Origin: Klebsormidium nitens
Lineage: Eukaryota; Streptophyta; Klebsormidiophyceae; Klebsormidiales; Klebsormidiaceae
DNA length: 64,000 bases
NCBI GenBank assembly: GCA_000708835.1
Contig: DF236987.1
Span: 186,001 to 250,000, forward strand
Direction of reading: 5' to 3'
Below are positions 25,901-35,437 of the stretch, piece by piece. The notes under the pieces are model-generated. The model worked only from the letters and a program-made list of their open reading frames with translations, searched no databases and had not been told where the DNA came from. The first letter of the stretch is position 1, and the number at the start of each line of letters is the position of its first letter. A program made the translations under genes and the position numbers.

Positions 25901-28869
25901 TTGAGCCGTGGGACGCGAGCATGTCGGACCTTTTGGCGGGTCCCGCGTCTCTCGCCGACTTCCGGGGCGTCATATTCCCTGACTCCTTTCTGATCCTTGA
26001 AAGTCCTGAAACCTTTACAACTTCAAAATGCCTAAAACAACTCTCGATCCAATCCCGGGATCTCCTAGAAAGCTAACTTCACAAACCCTCTTTAACGCAG
26101 GTTTTGAGCCGTGGGACGTGAGCATGTCGGATCTTTTGGCGGGCCGCGCGTCGCTCTCCGACTTCCGGGGCGTCATTTTCGTGGGGGGCTTCAGCTACGG
26201 CGACGTGCTCGACTCGGCCAAGGGCTGGGCGGGCGCCATCCGGTTCAACCCCGCGCTGTGGCAGCAGTTCCAGGCGTTCTACGAGCGCAAGGACACGTTC
26301 AGCCTGGGGGTGTGCAACGGGTGCCAGCTCATGGCGCTTCTGGGATGGGTGAGTGATTGGGCATCCGTTTGTGTTTCCTTTGTCGTTTTGTGTGTCTGTC
26401 TTTGTGTTGGGCGAAAGACTTGCAGACCCGTGTTCTCGGGTCTGCAAAGGTATCTGTGAATTTTGGCATGCATGTAGGTTGTGAGAAGTAGGTATACAAG
26501 GATGGTGTCTGTGATTCTGTTCTGAAGAGGGTTTCATTGTTTCTGAAAGTGATTTGGGTGGTTGGAGGCAGGTCTGGATGGCAAACGTTAGAGTTCTCGC
26601 ACAGCAAAGCTGTAAAAAGCAGGTTGCGTTCACCAGCCACACGCATTGCTGGCAGATCAGAACTTCAACAGCATTTTGTCGAGGTGTGTGCCGCGGTGTC
26701 CAGCTTTTGAAGAGGGGGCAGGCAGGTTGCGCAACTGAAAAGAGCCACAAGCCGCAGATTTGTGTTTGCTAGTCATCGTGTGTCAGATGGTACGTCAGTG
26801 TCTCCGAAACCGTCTGTTGATGTACTCACACTCTCAATTGCATCCTAAGTTTCTGAATGCTTACAACCTTGATTCTTGCAGGTCCCGGGCGGTGAGGTGG
26901 GCGGTTCGCAGGGGTCAGGAGGCGACGAGGCGCAGCCACGGTTTGTGCACAATGACTCGGGGCGGTTCGAGAGCCGGTTCCTGTCCGTCAGGATTGAGGA
27001 GTCGCCCGCGGTTATGCTTAAGGACATGGGTGAGCTTTCTTTCATGAGCAGTTCCAACGTCTGACCGACTTTTGGAAGTCTGGAGCACCTGTCCGTAGAA
27101 AGTTGCCTGCTTTGGTGGGCTGTCTTTATTTCTGCTTGGGTCAGAAATGACAGGGCCCCGCCCAATATGCTCAACGCTCTGAGAAAGCCGAATGCGCAAG
27201 TCCGGCTCGTGGGACGAGTATTTTTGCGTTGCCAATCTCTTCGAAGTGGTAAGTACCAAACATAATCCAACATACCAGAAATCGGTAGACGAAGGCAGGA
27301 AACCGTCGAAGGGAGTGAAAGAGTGCCCAAAAGACGAACGAAAGGGTCTTTTCAAACGCAGACAAGACTCTCTAATCCTACGGTGATTCCTCAATTCAAC
27401 AGCCGAGGAACGTCACGACCCCGAAATCGTAGTCAATGTCAGGTGTTCGGCGCAAAAGCTGGCAAGTCCAGTTCCGATCAGGAAAGAGTTCCAGATGCAA
27501 TTCAACAGGTTTGAAGTTACTTTCGCACTTTTTGTGGAACGACAGGTCCTGGTTGTGAGTATGACATATCGGAACGCGTTGGCCGTCCCTTCTGCAGCTG
27601 GCACGAACATGGGCATCTGGGTGGCCCACGGAGAGGGCAAGGCGCTCTTCCCCGACCAAGGCATCAGGGACACTGTACTGCGCAACAACCTGGCGCCTAT
27701 TCGGTACTCGGACGATGCGGGCGTGGCCACTGAGAGTTACCCCTTCAATCCGAACGGCTCTCCCGAGGTGGGGCCCTTTTTTGCTCATTTGAGGTGTGCT
27801 TTGCTGATTCGAGGGGCGTAAAGTTCGGGTTCAGATATTGGGGTTGAGGGGCAACGTGGATTTTTATTTTTCTTGCAACGGGTGCTGGCAGAAGGGGGTA
27901 GTTTTGGGTGCAGTCATATCACAAATAATGATGGGAAGGGCACTGATGTTCTCAGAAAAAGGTTGCTTCCTCCGAGTCCTCACAGGCTGGTGGTATCGGG
28001 AGGCTTATCTGTGGCAACGGGTCGGATCTGTGCCATGCATGAAAAGCCACACTTTTTCGGAGACCTCCTTTGCTCAAGCGGCCTTGCGGGAACACGCTAC
28101 TTGAAGTTCGGAAGGTTTGGCTTGGTGTTAGCCCACAGGTAGTGCTCGACATCAGAACGTGTAGCAGTTAAGATTGGGTACAGTCAGGCTCGGCTCGATA
28201 ACGGAGGCTGTCAACTGAAACCTTCTGTGTTCGTCTTCAGGGCATCGCCGCTTTGTGCTCTCCCGATGGCCGACACCTGGCACTGATGCCTCATCCAGAG
28301 CGGTCATATCTCATGTGGCAGGTGAGCTCCCACCCCTTCCTGAACGGAATTTCCTCACTCCACCTGCTTCCCTCCCTTCCCGAACCGAGCATTCTTACTT
28401 CATCTTTTTTCTGACTTCAGGCTTCCATCTTGTTTAAGGTCCACCTGTCCTACATAGTGGGGAAGCGCCGTTCGTTGTCGTCGCCTACTACCCTTGTTTG
28501 AGTGTTGAGCCTCCTAAGCTCTGCCACTTGAGCGATTCGAATCTGTGTTTCGGATTCTCTACACGACCTGAGACTCTCGTGACAGATTGTGGGCCTCTTA
28601 GAAGGCCTCAATCAAGATTGAAAAGCTCATGAAGCTGGTCTTTGTCAGCTGTTGGCTCTCACAGGGGGCGTCAAAATGCTCACAACTCGTCGCACCGTAT
28701 GCGGAATGCCTTAACTCAAGCGTTATCCTGTCCATCCGTATGCTGAAATTCTGTTGTGCTCGTGCAGTTGCCCTGGGCGCCGAAAGAGTGGGACTTTGAC
28801 AGAGCTGGCCCCAGCCCGTGGCTCAAGCTCTGGCAAAACGCCCGGGAATGGTGTGAAAGTCAATCATAG
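10995..28869 (+). CDS. PURL: Phosphoribosylformylglycinamidine synthase (FGAM synthase), organelle-targeted, 25 exons
   Basis: Catalyses the ATP- and glutamine-dependent conversion of FGAR to FGAM, step four of purine synthesis; plant enzymes work in plastids and mitochondria. Exons: 10995-11182, 11650-11718, 12089-12136, 12601-12819, 13606-13869, 14583-14690, 15020-15132, 15610-15736, 16118-16309, 16906-17118, 17471-17665, 18517-18846, 19389-19544, 19947-20090, 20730-20969, 21454-21639, 22239-22392, 22998-23233, 24045-24159, 24651-24791, 26101-26348, 26882-27029, 27598-27767, 28241-28321, 28768-28869. Exons 2-25 join in frame to give 1332 residues. The order follows the eukaryotic single-chain enzyme: N-terminal domain, NSEHSRHW, ETHNFP, DYGNKFGEP, IGGPAYRIGMGGGAASS, HDVSDGGLVTALLEMAFAG, then the glutaminase with GVCNGCQLM (nucleophile Cys) and MPHPER (His/Glu). 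Exon 1 encodes a basic, Ala/Ser-rich leader ending KAQAVAQSEQ, but its frame needs one extra base near 11070 to connect to the ATG at 10995. Many introns hold partial exon copies, described separately. Confidence 0.93.
15737..16117 (+). other. Stop-free intron 8 of PURL, length divisible by three
   Basis: This 381-nt intron has a GTGAGC donor and a CCAG acceptor, contains no in-frame stop, and keeps the same frame as exons 8 and 9. Retention would insert 127 residues between ETHNFP and the following conserved segment. The inserted sequence has no family similarity, so splicing is clearly needed for a normal enzyme; the open frame may be chance. Confidence 0.6.
16769..16815 (+). repeat. Partial copy of PURL exon 10 in intron 9
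   Basis: About 46 bases resemble the start of exon 10 (16915-16962), with shared blocks around the encoded DYGNKFGEP segment and one small gap. The spacing to the true exon is 146 bases. It is decayed and no clear acceptor stands directly before it. Confidence 0.55.
17775..18412 (+). repeat. Five decayed copies of the PURL exon 12 acceptor region (array A)
   Basis: Copies of the first 40-60 bases of exon 12 (true start 18517, encoding GAGGNCNVVKE) begin near 17775, 17898, 18038, 18212 and 18363. Distances are 123, 140, 174, 151 and 154 bases to the next copy. Copies at 17775, 18038, 18212 and 18363 sit directly behind an AG; the one at 17898 has lost it. Upstream intronic text is also shared (a block like TTCGGCTGCCC recurs), so the unit spans the intron/exon boundary. 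None has the exon's 3' half, and the copy at 18212 has an in-frame TAG. Confidence 0.88.
19204..19240 (+). repeat. Probable copy of the PURL exon 13 acceptor region
   Basis: After a pyrimidine-rich run and CAG at 19201-19203 comes a sequence that translates to MLENMPVKSWF, close to VLGDMPRKKFNF at the true exon start, 19389. Similarity is moderate, so this is less sure than the arrays in neighbouring introns. Confidence 0.5.
20584..20655 (+). repeat. Possible copy of an internal part of PURL exon 15
   Basis: A 14-base block around AACCAACCTGGTTT is shared with exon 15 (near 20780), with weaker similarity on both sides. It lies about 150 bases before the true exon. This could be a decayed duplicate or chance plus local composition. 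Confidence 0.3.
21312..21430 (+). repeat. Minisatellite, about four units of 28-32 bases, in PURL intron 15
   Basis: Units begin with GTGACTCACATACCC or GTGACTCTCACAC and end with TGAAGG or TCAAGG. Two unit variants alternate (CTCACATACC and CTCTCACACC), so a longer dimer of about 60 bases may be the real period. The array ends about 20 bases before the exon 16 acceptor and lies in its upstream pyrimidine-poor stretch. Confidence 0.8.
21783..21955 (+). repeat. Two copies of the PURL exon 16 donor region (array C)
   Basis: The last 45-50 bases of exon 16 (end 21639, encoding the LGGSALAHAFYQ segment) recur downstream, ending at 21830 and 21955. The first copy keeps a good donor, GTGCGT, directly after it. 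In the second the donor has become GC. Here the duplicates lie after the exon because the unit spans its 3' boundary. Confidence 0.85.
23291..23368 (+). repeat. Copy of the PURL exon 18 donor region (array D)
   Basis: The last 75 or so bases of exon 18 (end 23233) recur once, ending at 23368 and followed by GTGAGCAGAAAG, which parallels GTGAGTAGAAAG at the true donor. Spacing is 135 bases. The copy carries a TAG and a short deletion, so it is no longer coding. A weaker third copy may lie near 23480-23515. Confidence 0.85.
24533..24575 (+). repeat. Copy of the PURL exon 20 acceptor region
   Basis: Behind CTATAG at 24527-24532 the sequence resembles the first 40 bases of exon 20 (24651), sharing a GCAGTTGAGCTT block with GCAATTGAGCTT in the exon. 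The preceding intron text (TGCACC...TTCT) also matches. Spacing is 118 bases. Confidence 0.7.
25475..25975 (+). repeat. Three copies of the PURL exon 21 acceptor region (array B)
   Basis: The first 75 or so bases of exon 21 (26101, encoding GFEPWDVSMSDLLAGRAS) recur at 25475, 25689 and 25898, each directly after a CAG or TAG. Spacing is 214, 209 and 203 bases. By eye the nearest copy differs from the true exon at only about six of 76 positions. The 130 bases of intron between copies are also alike (blocks such as TTGAAAGTCCTGAAACC and ACAAACCCTC), so the whole unit is a tandem repeat of about 210 bases. None of the three continues into the rest of the exon. Confidence 0.93.
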
Positions 28870-30447
28870 TGCCCTTAAACAAGAATTGTCCGTCAGACGT
28901 CCTCTTTGTTTCTGCATTCGTTCACCAAGGTAGCAAGGGCGGGTAGCTGAGCAGCCCGTTGCAAATGGCTCGCGGACGGTTTGAGGGTTCTTTCTGAAAG
29001 TCTACGTTGTCATCTGATCCTTTCAATGTACAGTCAATCCAGGCTAAAAAGAAGCATCTAAATTAATACGAGCGCTGAGCAGCAGAGTCCTTTCAATGTA
29101 TGCTTGCTCAATTTTTGACGTAACCTGAAAAGTGATCGATGGCGCACGGTCGTACATACCTCTGGCGACAGCCAGGTCTGTGCCTATGACCTAAAGCATG
29201 CATGATTGATGTAGCGGCAGCCGGCTGCGCCGCATGTACCTTGCACAACCATCGTAGTTCATGCATTGCCTGTGGAGCGAGCGGGCATCATGGCATGTCA
29301 CCCATTCTACTTTAGCTGGCGCAATGAATCAGACCCACGCGCTCACAAATGATGATTGGTTTCATGCAATTTTCAATGGCATAGGTGGCGGCTCGGCCGC
29401 CACTGGGGGAATTGCACGCCACTTCGAGGATTGATGTTCTCTTTTCAAACGCCGTAGCCACACGGGCCATAGGCTTCCATGGCATACATGAGAATCAATG
29501 TTTGAGTTCCGAGCGCCTAGCTACCTTACCGAATCTGAGCGTGCTAGCGAAGCCTAGCTAATTTAGTCCAACCTAGCCTGTCAACAGCTTATGCATGTAC
29601 ACTGTGGAGACTATACTGCAACGCTACTTGGCGAAGCCTGACTGGTGGTTCGTTGAAACTAGGATTGGCACTAATTAGCGGGCACCGGTGATCTCGGTAG
29701 GGGTGTAGACCGCGGTTGGGTACGGAAGCGATTGCGGAGTACCAGTACATATGCACCATGCCGGCCATTAAAAAACCCCTGCCCCGTACTTCATAGTATC
29801 GTTGATCGTTCGTGTAAAATTGGCAGAATGCAAGGCCATGCGCGTTCAATGCCGGACCGTCTCCTTCTTACATAATTAAAGTAGACAAGAAGCTGAAAAT
29901 AGATCGCAATGCGCCGCCGGGCCACAATTCGATTCATGGACTGAAAACAGTGACCGTGGGCAGCAGCTTAAGGTACAATAATCGAGTCTCTTTCCGAATT
30001 AATCCAGGGCAGGCTGCCGGCTTAAATTTCCGCGGCCCAAGGGTTTGCAAATCTTTGCATGTTTGTATCAATAAAATTTCCGACCATTTTACATCATGCA
30101 ATCAAATTGAAACTTAACGACTGCAGATCTTTAACATGCATGTGCCCCGGCTTTCCTACTCGATCGAACCATGCACTTGGTGAACAACCGAAGCATCCAA
30201 TTGAGACCGCCTGAAAATGTTCGTAAACCGAAAGATGGGTGATCTAGACTTCAATCAAAATCTCCGATTGCAGGAAAGTCCTCTGCCAGAAGCCTACAAG
30301 CGAGCCCAGGTGTCGGGTTCGCTGGATTGATTTTTAACGAGGCGACACTGATGTGAGTTTGCTTCTTGAGAATGCCCTCGCCAAGCAATGCTACCTAGCT
30401 CTTGTTCAACGAAACCATCATTATACGGCAGCTTCAGGGGCATTCGC
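28870..30447. other. Convergent intergenic region, no gene seen
   Basis: This lies between the 3' ends of PURL and the RS2Z gene. It is AT-richer than the genes and has many CATG-rich palindromes, but I found no coding similarity, tRNA or repeat family that I can support. A minus-strand open stretch at 29589-29849 shows no family signal. Confidence 0.5.
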
Positions 30448-33400
30448 CTAATCATCTTTCCCGTTAGCTACGTCCTTGTTCAGATCGATATCCTCCCTCT
30501 CAGTTGCTTCCTCCTTCCCGTTTGCATCGACGGCTTCCTTCATCTCCTCTTCCTTGGCTGGCGGTGGGCTTCGGTCATCGTCCTTTTTGACGGGGGTCAA
30601 GCTGCAAACCAAGAGAGCCAGTCAGATCCGTGATCAACATAATGACAGGGATCCGCTACATGGACATGTGTGGAGAGTAACTGCTTGACGCCCTTGTTGT
30701 AAACCAAAACCGGTTGCTCTTTGGACGCACCAAGGTAAGCAAGTCCAAGGACCACAACTCCTCCTGTTCCAACCCTTTGGCAAGAACACGGGTAACTATG
30801 GCATCAACTGGGCCTCGACGGCCGACGTCCAACGAGAAATCGCGCAACCTTTTCAAGCACCACCGCGTCCTTGCGGAAACCTTCCATCGCTGATGAAAGA
30901 AAGCGGGAGCGCAAGCAACGTGTTATCACAGCACTTTTGCCTGTTGTAAGCCAGATTTACAGATCGGTCCTCGATGTATGACAAACCATTGCGCAAGCGG
31001 TCAAGACACAATGAAGGGCAACTTCTTTAAAAACATTTGGCAGCCTGGTTCTCGCAGCCACTGAACTCCCGGCTCTGGTCCTAGTACAAGGCCCAGAGTC
31101 TCACAAAGGAGTCTTTTGCACCGCCAAAGTCCAAAAGCAGAGTCCCAGCAAAATTCGTTAGTACTGTAGCACAACAACCGTCTTCGCCGAAGCAGAAACT
31201 CACCTACGCCCACGAGACGGGCTGCGGCTATCCTTCCTCATGGAGTCCGGGCTTCCCCTTCGGACGGGGCTCCGGCTGTCCTTCCGGACGGGGCTCCGGC
31301 TATCCTTCCGAACGGGGCTCCGGCTGTCCTTTCGGACGGGGCTCCGGCTGTCCTTTTGGACAGGGCTGCGGCTGTCCCTGCGGGGGGTCACGCTGCGGCC
31401 GCGCCTGGGAGAACGGCTGCGGCTGAGAGAAAACAGACAAAATAATGCTCAGCAGAGGGTTACCGGGCAGCAACCATGCGAGCATTTCCATAGACTCGCT
31501 GGTTAAACGACACTAGCGGAGAAACTGATGTGAAGAAACGCAAGGGGATTTCCAGAAACTCTGAAAAGCGGAATGCCTGGGTTCTTCATAGCTGGCCGAC
31601 ACCATTCGACAGAAGCAGCCTTGTCCAAGCCAGTTCGGGTGCAATTAAAGGCAGGGACAGTTTAACGTTTCCTACAAGGTTCGATGTGTCGGATATTCCC
31701 CGCGTGGATGCCACTCAACGTAAACTTCACTCCAGATGCAGATTAGGTATCTGCTGCTTGTGTCCGAACTTGTGTCCTGTTGCCTCTTGTTCAGCGTGCA
31801 TGTTTCATCACTGACTAACAACGTCTACTTCATAAGGGTAAGAGTCCAAGAATAGCAACTTCTGTCTCTTCTTTGCTCAGTTAGTTAGAAACAGAAGCAA
31901 GATGTCGCAGCAACAGCAACGAAAGCAGAAGGAAGCAAATTAATCGAGAGTCCATCTGTCGACGGCTTGGCTCCCAACGAACGAAAGAGAACACACAAAA
32001 GCCAGTAACTTGTCAACTCCAAAGGCAGGAAACCGAAGCCGACATTTTTAAATAGAATCGACACCAACTAGGGGGCTTACCTGCGGCTGGGGCTCCTGCT
32101 GTAGCTGCGGCCCCGGGGGGAGTAGCTGCGGTCTCGTCCCTTGCCGCCTCTGTAATAAGGGGAGGGAGAGCGCGAGACGCGCCTGTCATTTCGGGGCGAG
32201 TAGGAGCGCGAACGGCGCCCGTAAGAGGGGCTCCGCTCACGTCGGCCGCCCCGGTAATACGGGGACGGAGAGCGCGAGGGGCGACTGCTTATGCGAACCA
32301 TAAGCAGGGAAGAGAGGCAAAAGAGGAGGCGCCAGGAGGGCATGCACACAGGCACAGCGGGCGAGGGCTCGTCAGTTCGCTTGCCTGGAGATTCAAGCTT
32401 TCCAAGAAACCAAACGGACATGTTTTGCACAGAAGTTGCCAAGCACTCAAGCAACGCTAGAGCGAGGGCTGAATGGATCGAGGGCACCAGAAAAACCTCG
32501 CAGAAAGGACCTGCGCCGACCGAACGCTGTTTTTGCGGAAGCATTTTCTATCCAATGTAACATCCTGCTGAAGAAGCAACCACAATGCAAGAAGCAGGCG
32601 ACTGTTGGTGAATGTTTCCCAGCCCCATTTTATCACCAAAAAGCAAAGACCCAAAGCGCAGTCCCTAATCAGAGGTAGCAAGCTTCAAACACTTACGCGT
32701 CGGGGTTGGGGCAGTTGCGCTCGATGTGCCCTCTGTCGCCGCACTTGTAGCACTTGTTCGTCCAGTCGCCAGACTTGCAGTCACGGGCCCAGTGGCCCTC
32801 CTTCCCGCAGTTGTAGCACCGCCCGGTGCCGGGGGCAGGACCACGGGGGTAGTCGTCATAGCGGCTGGTGGCGGCGCCTCTCTGCAGATGATCTCTTTTA
32901 GAGTAGTGTTCTTTTGACTTTCAAAAGTGGGTTCCTTTAAAAGACGTTGCTTGTGAAACAAGTCAAACATCGCTTGCGAAAGACATCTGCAATGAGGAGT
33001 TATTGGACCAATTGACCTGGCCTGCGTGCCGACAAATTTCACCAATACTTAGTGGAAGAAACTCGACAACCTTATTCCATTGACTTCCAATTATCTATTC
33101 ACAGGTAACTGAAACAGCATAACAATGGCTGGCTACCAGCCTCCCCTGACAAGATTGCTCTTTAAGGGCTGTAGCAACAAAAGAATGTTGCAACAACATG
33201 TAACTTTGGATAGTTGACCAATGTATGTCCTCAACGACCTGGTCGTCTGCACTCAGGTGTGATAAGGGCAGCAAGCACCACTTTGACAAACCCCCGGGAC
33301 CAACAGAGTAACAACTTACCCTTCGTGCAAACTCAACAGTGATGCGACTGCCTGCTACGTCTCTGCCGTTCATGTAGTAGACGGCATCATCTGCATCCCG

Positions 33401-34482
33401 TGGATCATAGTATTCCTGCAAATGAAACAGGTGAGAGCTGGAACGTTGCGTGACCTAACATTTTGCTCCAGCTTGGTATAAGCTTCAACACCAACCTTAT
33501 TCGCAGGAAAGCCGTTCAGAAACAGATTAGACAAACGCCCTGACAGAGCAGTAACATTGAGCTCTGATAAACCTTAACAATCACCCATGAATAAAGAGTT
33601 CGCAAGCTCTGCCATAACTAGCGTAGACAAAGAACACTTACCACGAAAGCAAAGTCGCTCTTGATGTCGACGTCCCGCAGCCTGCAAAAGAGAAGACCAA
33701 GCAGCAAAGGTTGGTACTTTGAAGCACTTTTCCAGGTACCTCATGCGGATGCAAATGGATGCAAGTCTTGTGCGGCGCGCAAAGACTCAGGTATATTATT
33801 CTAAAAGGTATGTCTTTATTTGAAGCAACCAAAATGATCATGGTAAGAAGTGGTACCATGGGGCGTCTCCCTCGGCTGAACACCGGAGCGCCTCTCACGG
33901 GGCAGGGAGTCTCCAGGGATAGAGCAGCCGCCAAGGACCAGGCAAACGGCTTCCTCCCATCTCCCAACTCATGGCAAAGCCTCCAGATTGGCAGGACTTA
34001 GGGCCACCAGAGACACCTCTTCGCTCGGTAACCACCAGCTCTAAGCGATGACAAAGCGCTCACCAACCTTCAACAGATGGTGGTACAAGCTGGATGAGTT
34101 GGAGACTTCCTTCTTAACCACACCTTTAATTACACAAACTGCTAAAATTTTATGCAGTCGAAGTCAAATGCTCTTATTGCCTCCAAATTTTAGCAAAAAC
34201 TTACCAGTCTCTAAAAGATGGACGCTTTTTGAGCCTACGCTACCACCTTGGACATGGTGGCAACACAAGTTTCTAACCTTTACCATGCGAGAATACCTGC
34301 AAGTACAGGCGCTTTTACTACCATGCACGATGCATGCAAGTTGACAATCCTTCCAAGGAGGGAACAAGACAAAGCACTCACCTTCCATATCTGCTAAATG
34401 CATCATCCAAATCACGTGTTCTGCAAGACCTTGAGAGCCGACCAATGTACAGCCTGGTTGACTCTCGATCATGCCGCGACAT
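30448..34482 (-). CDS. RS2Z: RS2Z-type serine/arginine-rich splicing factor, 7 exons, 332 aa
   Basis: Exons on the minus strand: 34482-34382, 33681-33642, 33415-33320, 32881-32697, 32284-32081, 31422-31204, 30601-30448; 999 nt in frame. SR proteins bind exonic enhancers and help choose splice sites in the nucleus; the RS2Z subfamily, with two zinc knuckles, is specific to plants. Seen here: one RRM (residues 10-80) with RLYIGRLS as RNP2 and SDFAFVEY as RNP1, then [14 protein letters not shown] and [14 protein letters not shown] knuckles (residues about 100-145), then a long RS region with YYRGG and RSYSPR motifs, then an array of DSRSPVRK octapeptides, and an acidic Lys/Glu-rich tail ending NGKDD. 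Intron phases and order match the RRM-knuckle-RS plan. Numbering within the subfamily cannot be assigned. The long intron 1 is where many plant SR genes are alternatively spliced, but no poison exon is claimed here. Confidence 0.93.
31259..31378 (-). repeat. Coding 24-base repeat, about five units, in the RS domain
   Basis: Exon 6 of the RS2Z gene holds five tandem units of eight codons reading DSRSPVRK with small changes (first unit QK, last RR). The units differ at some silent sites but are otherwise near identical, which points to recent expansion by slippage or unequal exchange. Confidence 0.9.
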
Positions 34483-35437
34483 TGTGGCCTGGAGTGAAAA
34501 AGAAAGACAGGTTTTATAATAAAGTATAGGCCAAAAAGAAGGGGTAGTCTGTAGACATAGAACAAACACAGAGCAATATTTCATTACACTACGATAGCAT
34601 CTGTGGGTTTCTATAAGACGGCATACAATACCCAGTAGCAAGCTCGAAGACATACTGCAAGCTGAACTTTCGAGAGCAGCCAGAAAGCATGCACGGCCCT
34701 TGGGCAAAAGGATGTCCCTCTGTCAATCAAAGCACGTGTCCTCACCTTGCAAGGACGCCCTGAGAACGATTTCAAAATATAGCGTCCTGCCAAAAAGAGC
34801 GGCCACAGAAGCCTTCTTCCACCTTGCGTTCTTTGAAACTTCTCACCAGATCAACAGTGCAAGCAGCCTGAGCAAGATCGTGAAATTGAACCTGAAGGAG
34901 AACTTGAAGGAGAAGCTGGTCTAGCCATTTAACCCTCTAAAGATGTTCCGAAAACTTCTAGAAAGCCCGGGGTCATCATCTCCCGGCCGCCATAGGCTAG
35001 GGATCTTCCGCTCTGTAGCCACCCGGGTGGTACTTTTGAACCCTCGCTCAGCAACGCCTCAATAACGGGAAGAGGTTTCGATTGTGAGATCTCAAGACTA
35101 AATGTTCAGGAAGACGAGGAGGGACAACTTTCCTGGTGTTCTGCTGTTCACAGGTCTGCCCTCAGGCTCATGTCAATGATGTGATCAGCTAGGTAGCACA
35201 AGCGCCAAATTGGGAGGGAGGGTCACCACGTATCTTATGTACAGCATTGAACATGCTAGGCGTGGAAGGTGGCTCTGTGTCAGAGAGATGCCCTTGGGAG
35301 TCTGAGGACTGGAGTTTCTGCATACCATCTTTGACTTGACAACAGCAAGGAACATCCCGAGCTTGCAGCGCCGCGAGGGTCAGGTCAGAGATTGCCGGCA
35401 GGTGCTGGATGAAAGGGATCATTTGAAAGCTGCCACG
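34483..35437. promoter_or_regulatory. Shared 5' region between divergent RS2Z and BSD genes
   Basis: The two start codons lie 955 bases apart and the genes point away from each other, so both promoters and 5' untranslated regions fit in this interval. I see no defined motif. No credible coding exon was found on either strand. Confidence 0.45.

Noticed and set aside
25475-25975. Decoy copies as alternative full exons of PURL
   Set aside because: Copies carry only the first 75 or so bases and meet stops soon after; they lack the remainder of exon 21, including the glutaminase motif.
26079-26750. 223-codon minus-strand open frame
   Set aside because: Mostly antisense to PURL exon 21 plus intron; no family similarity.
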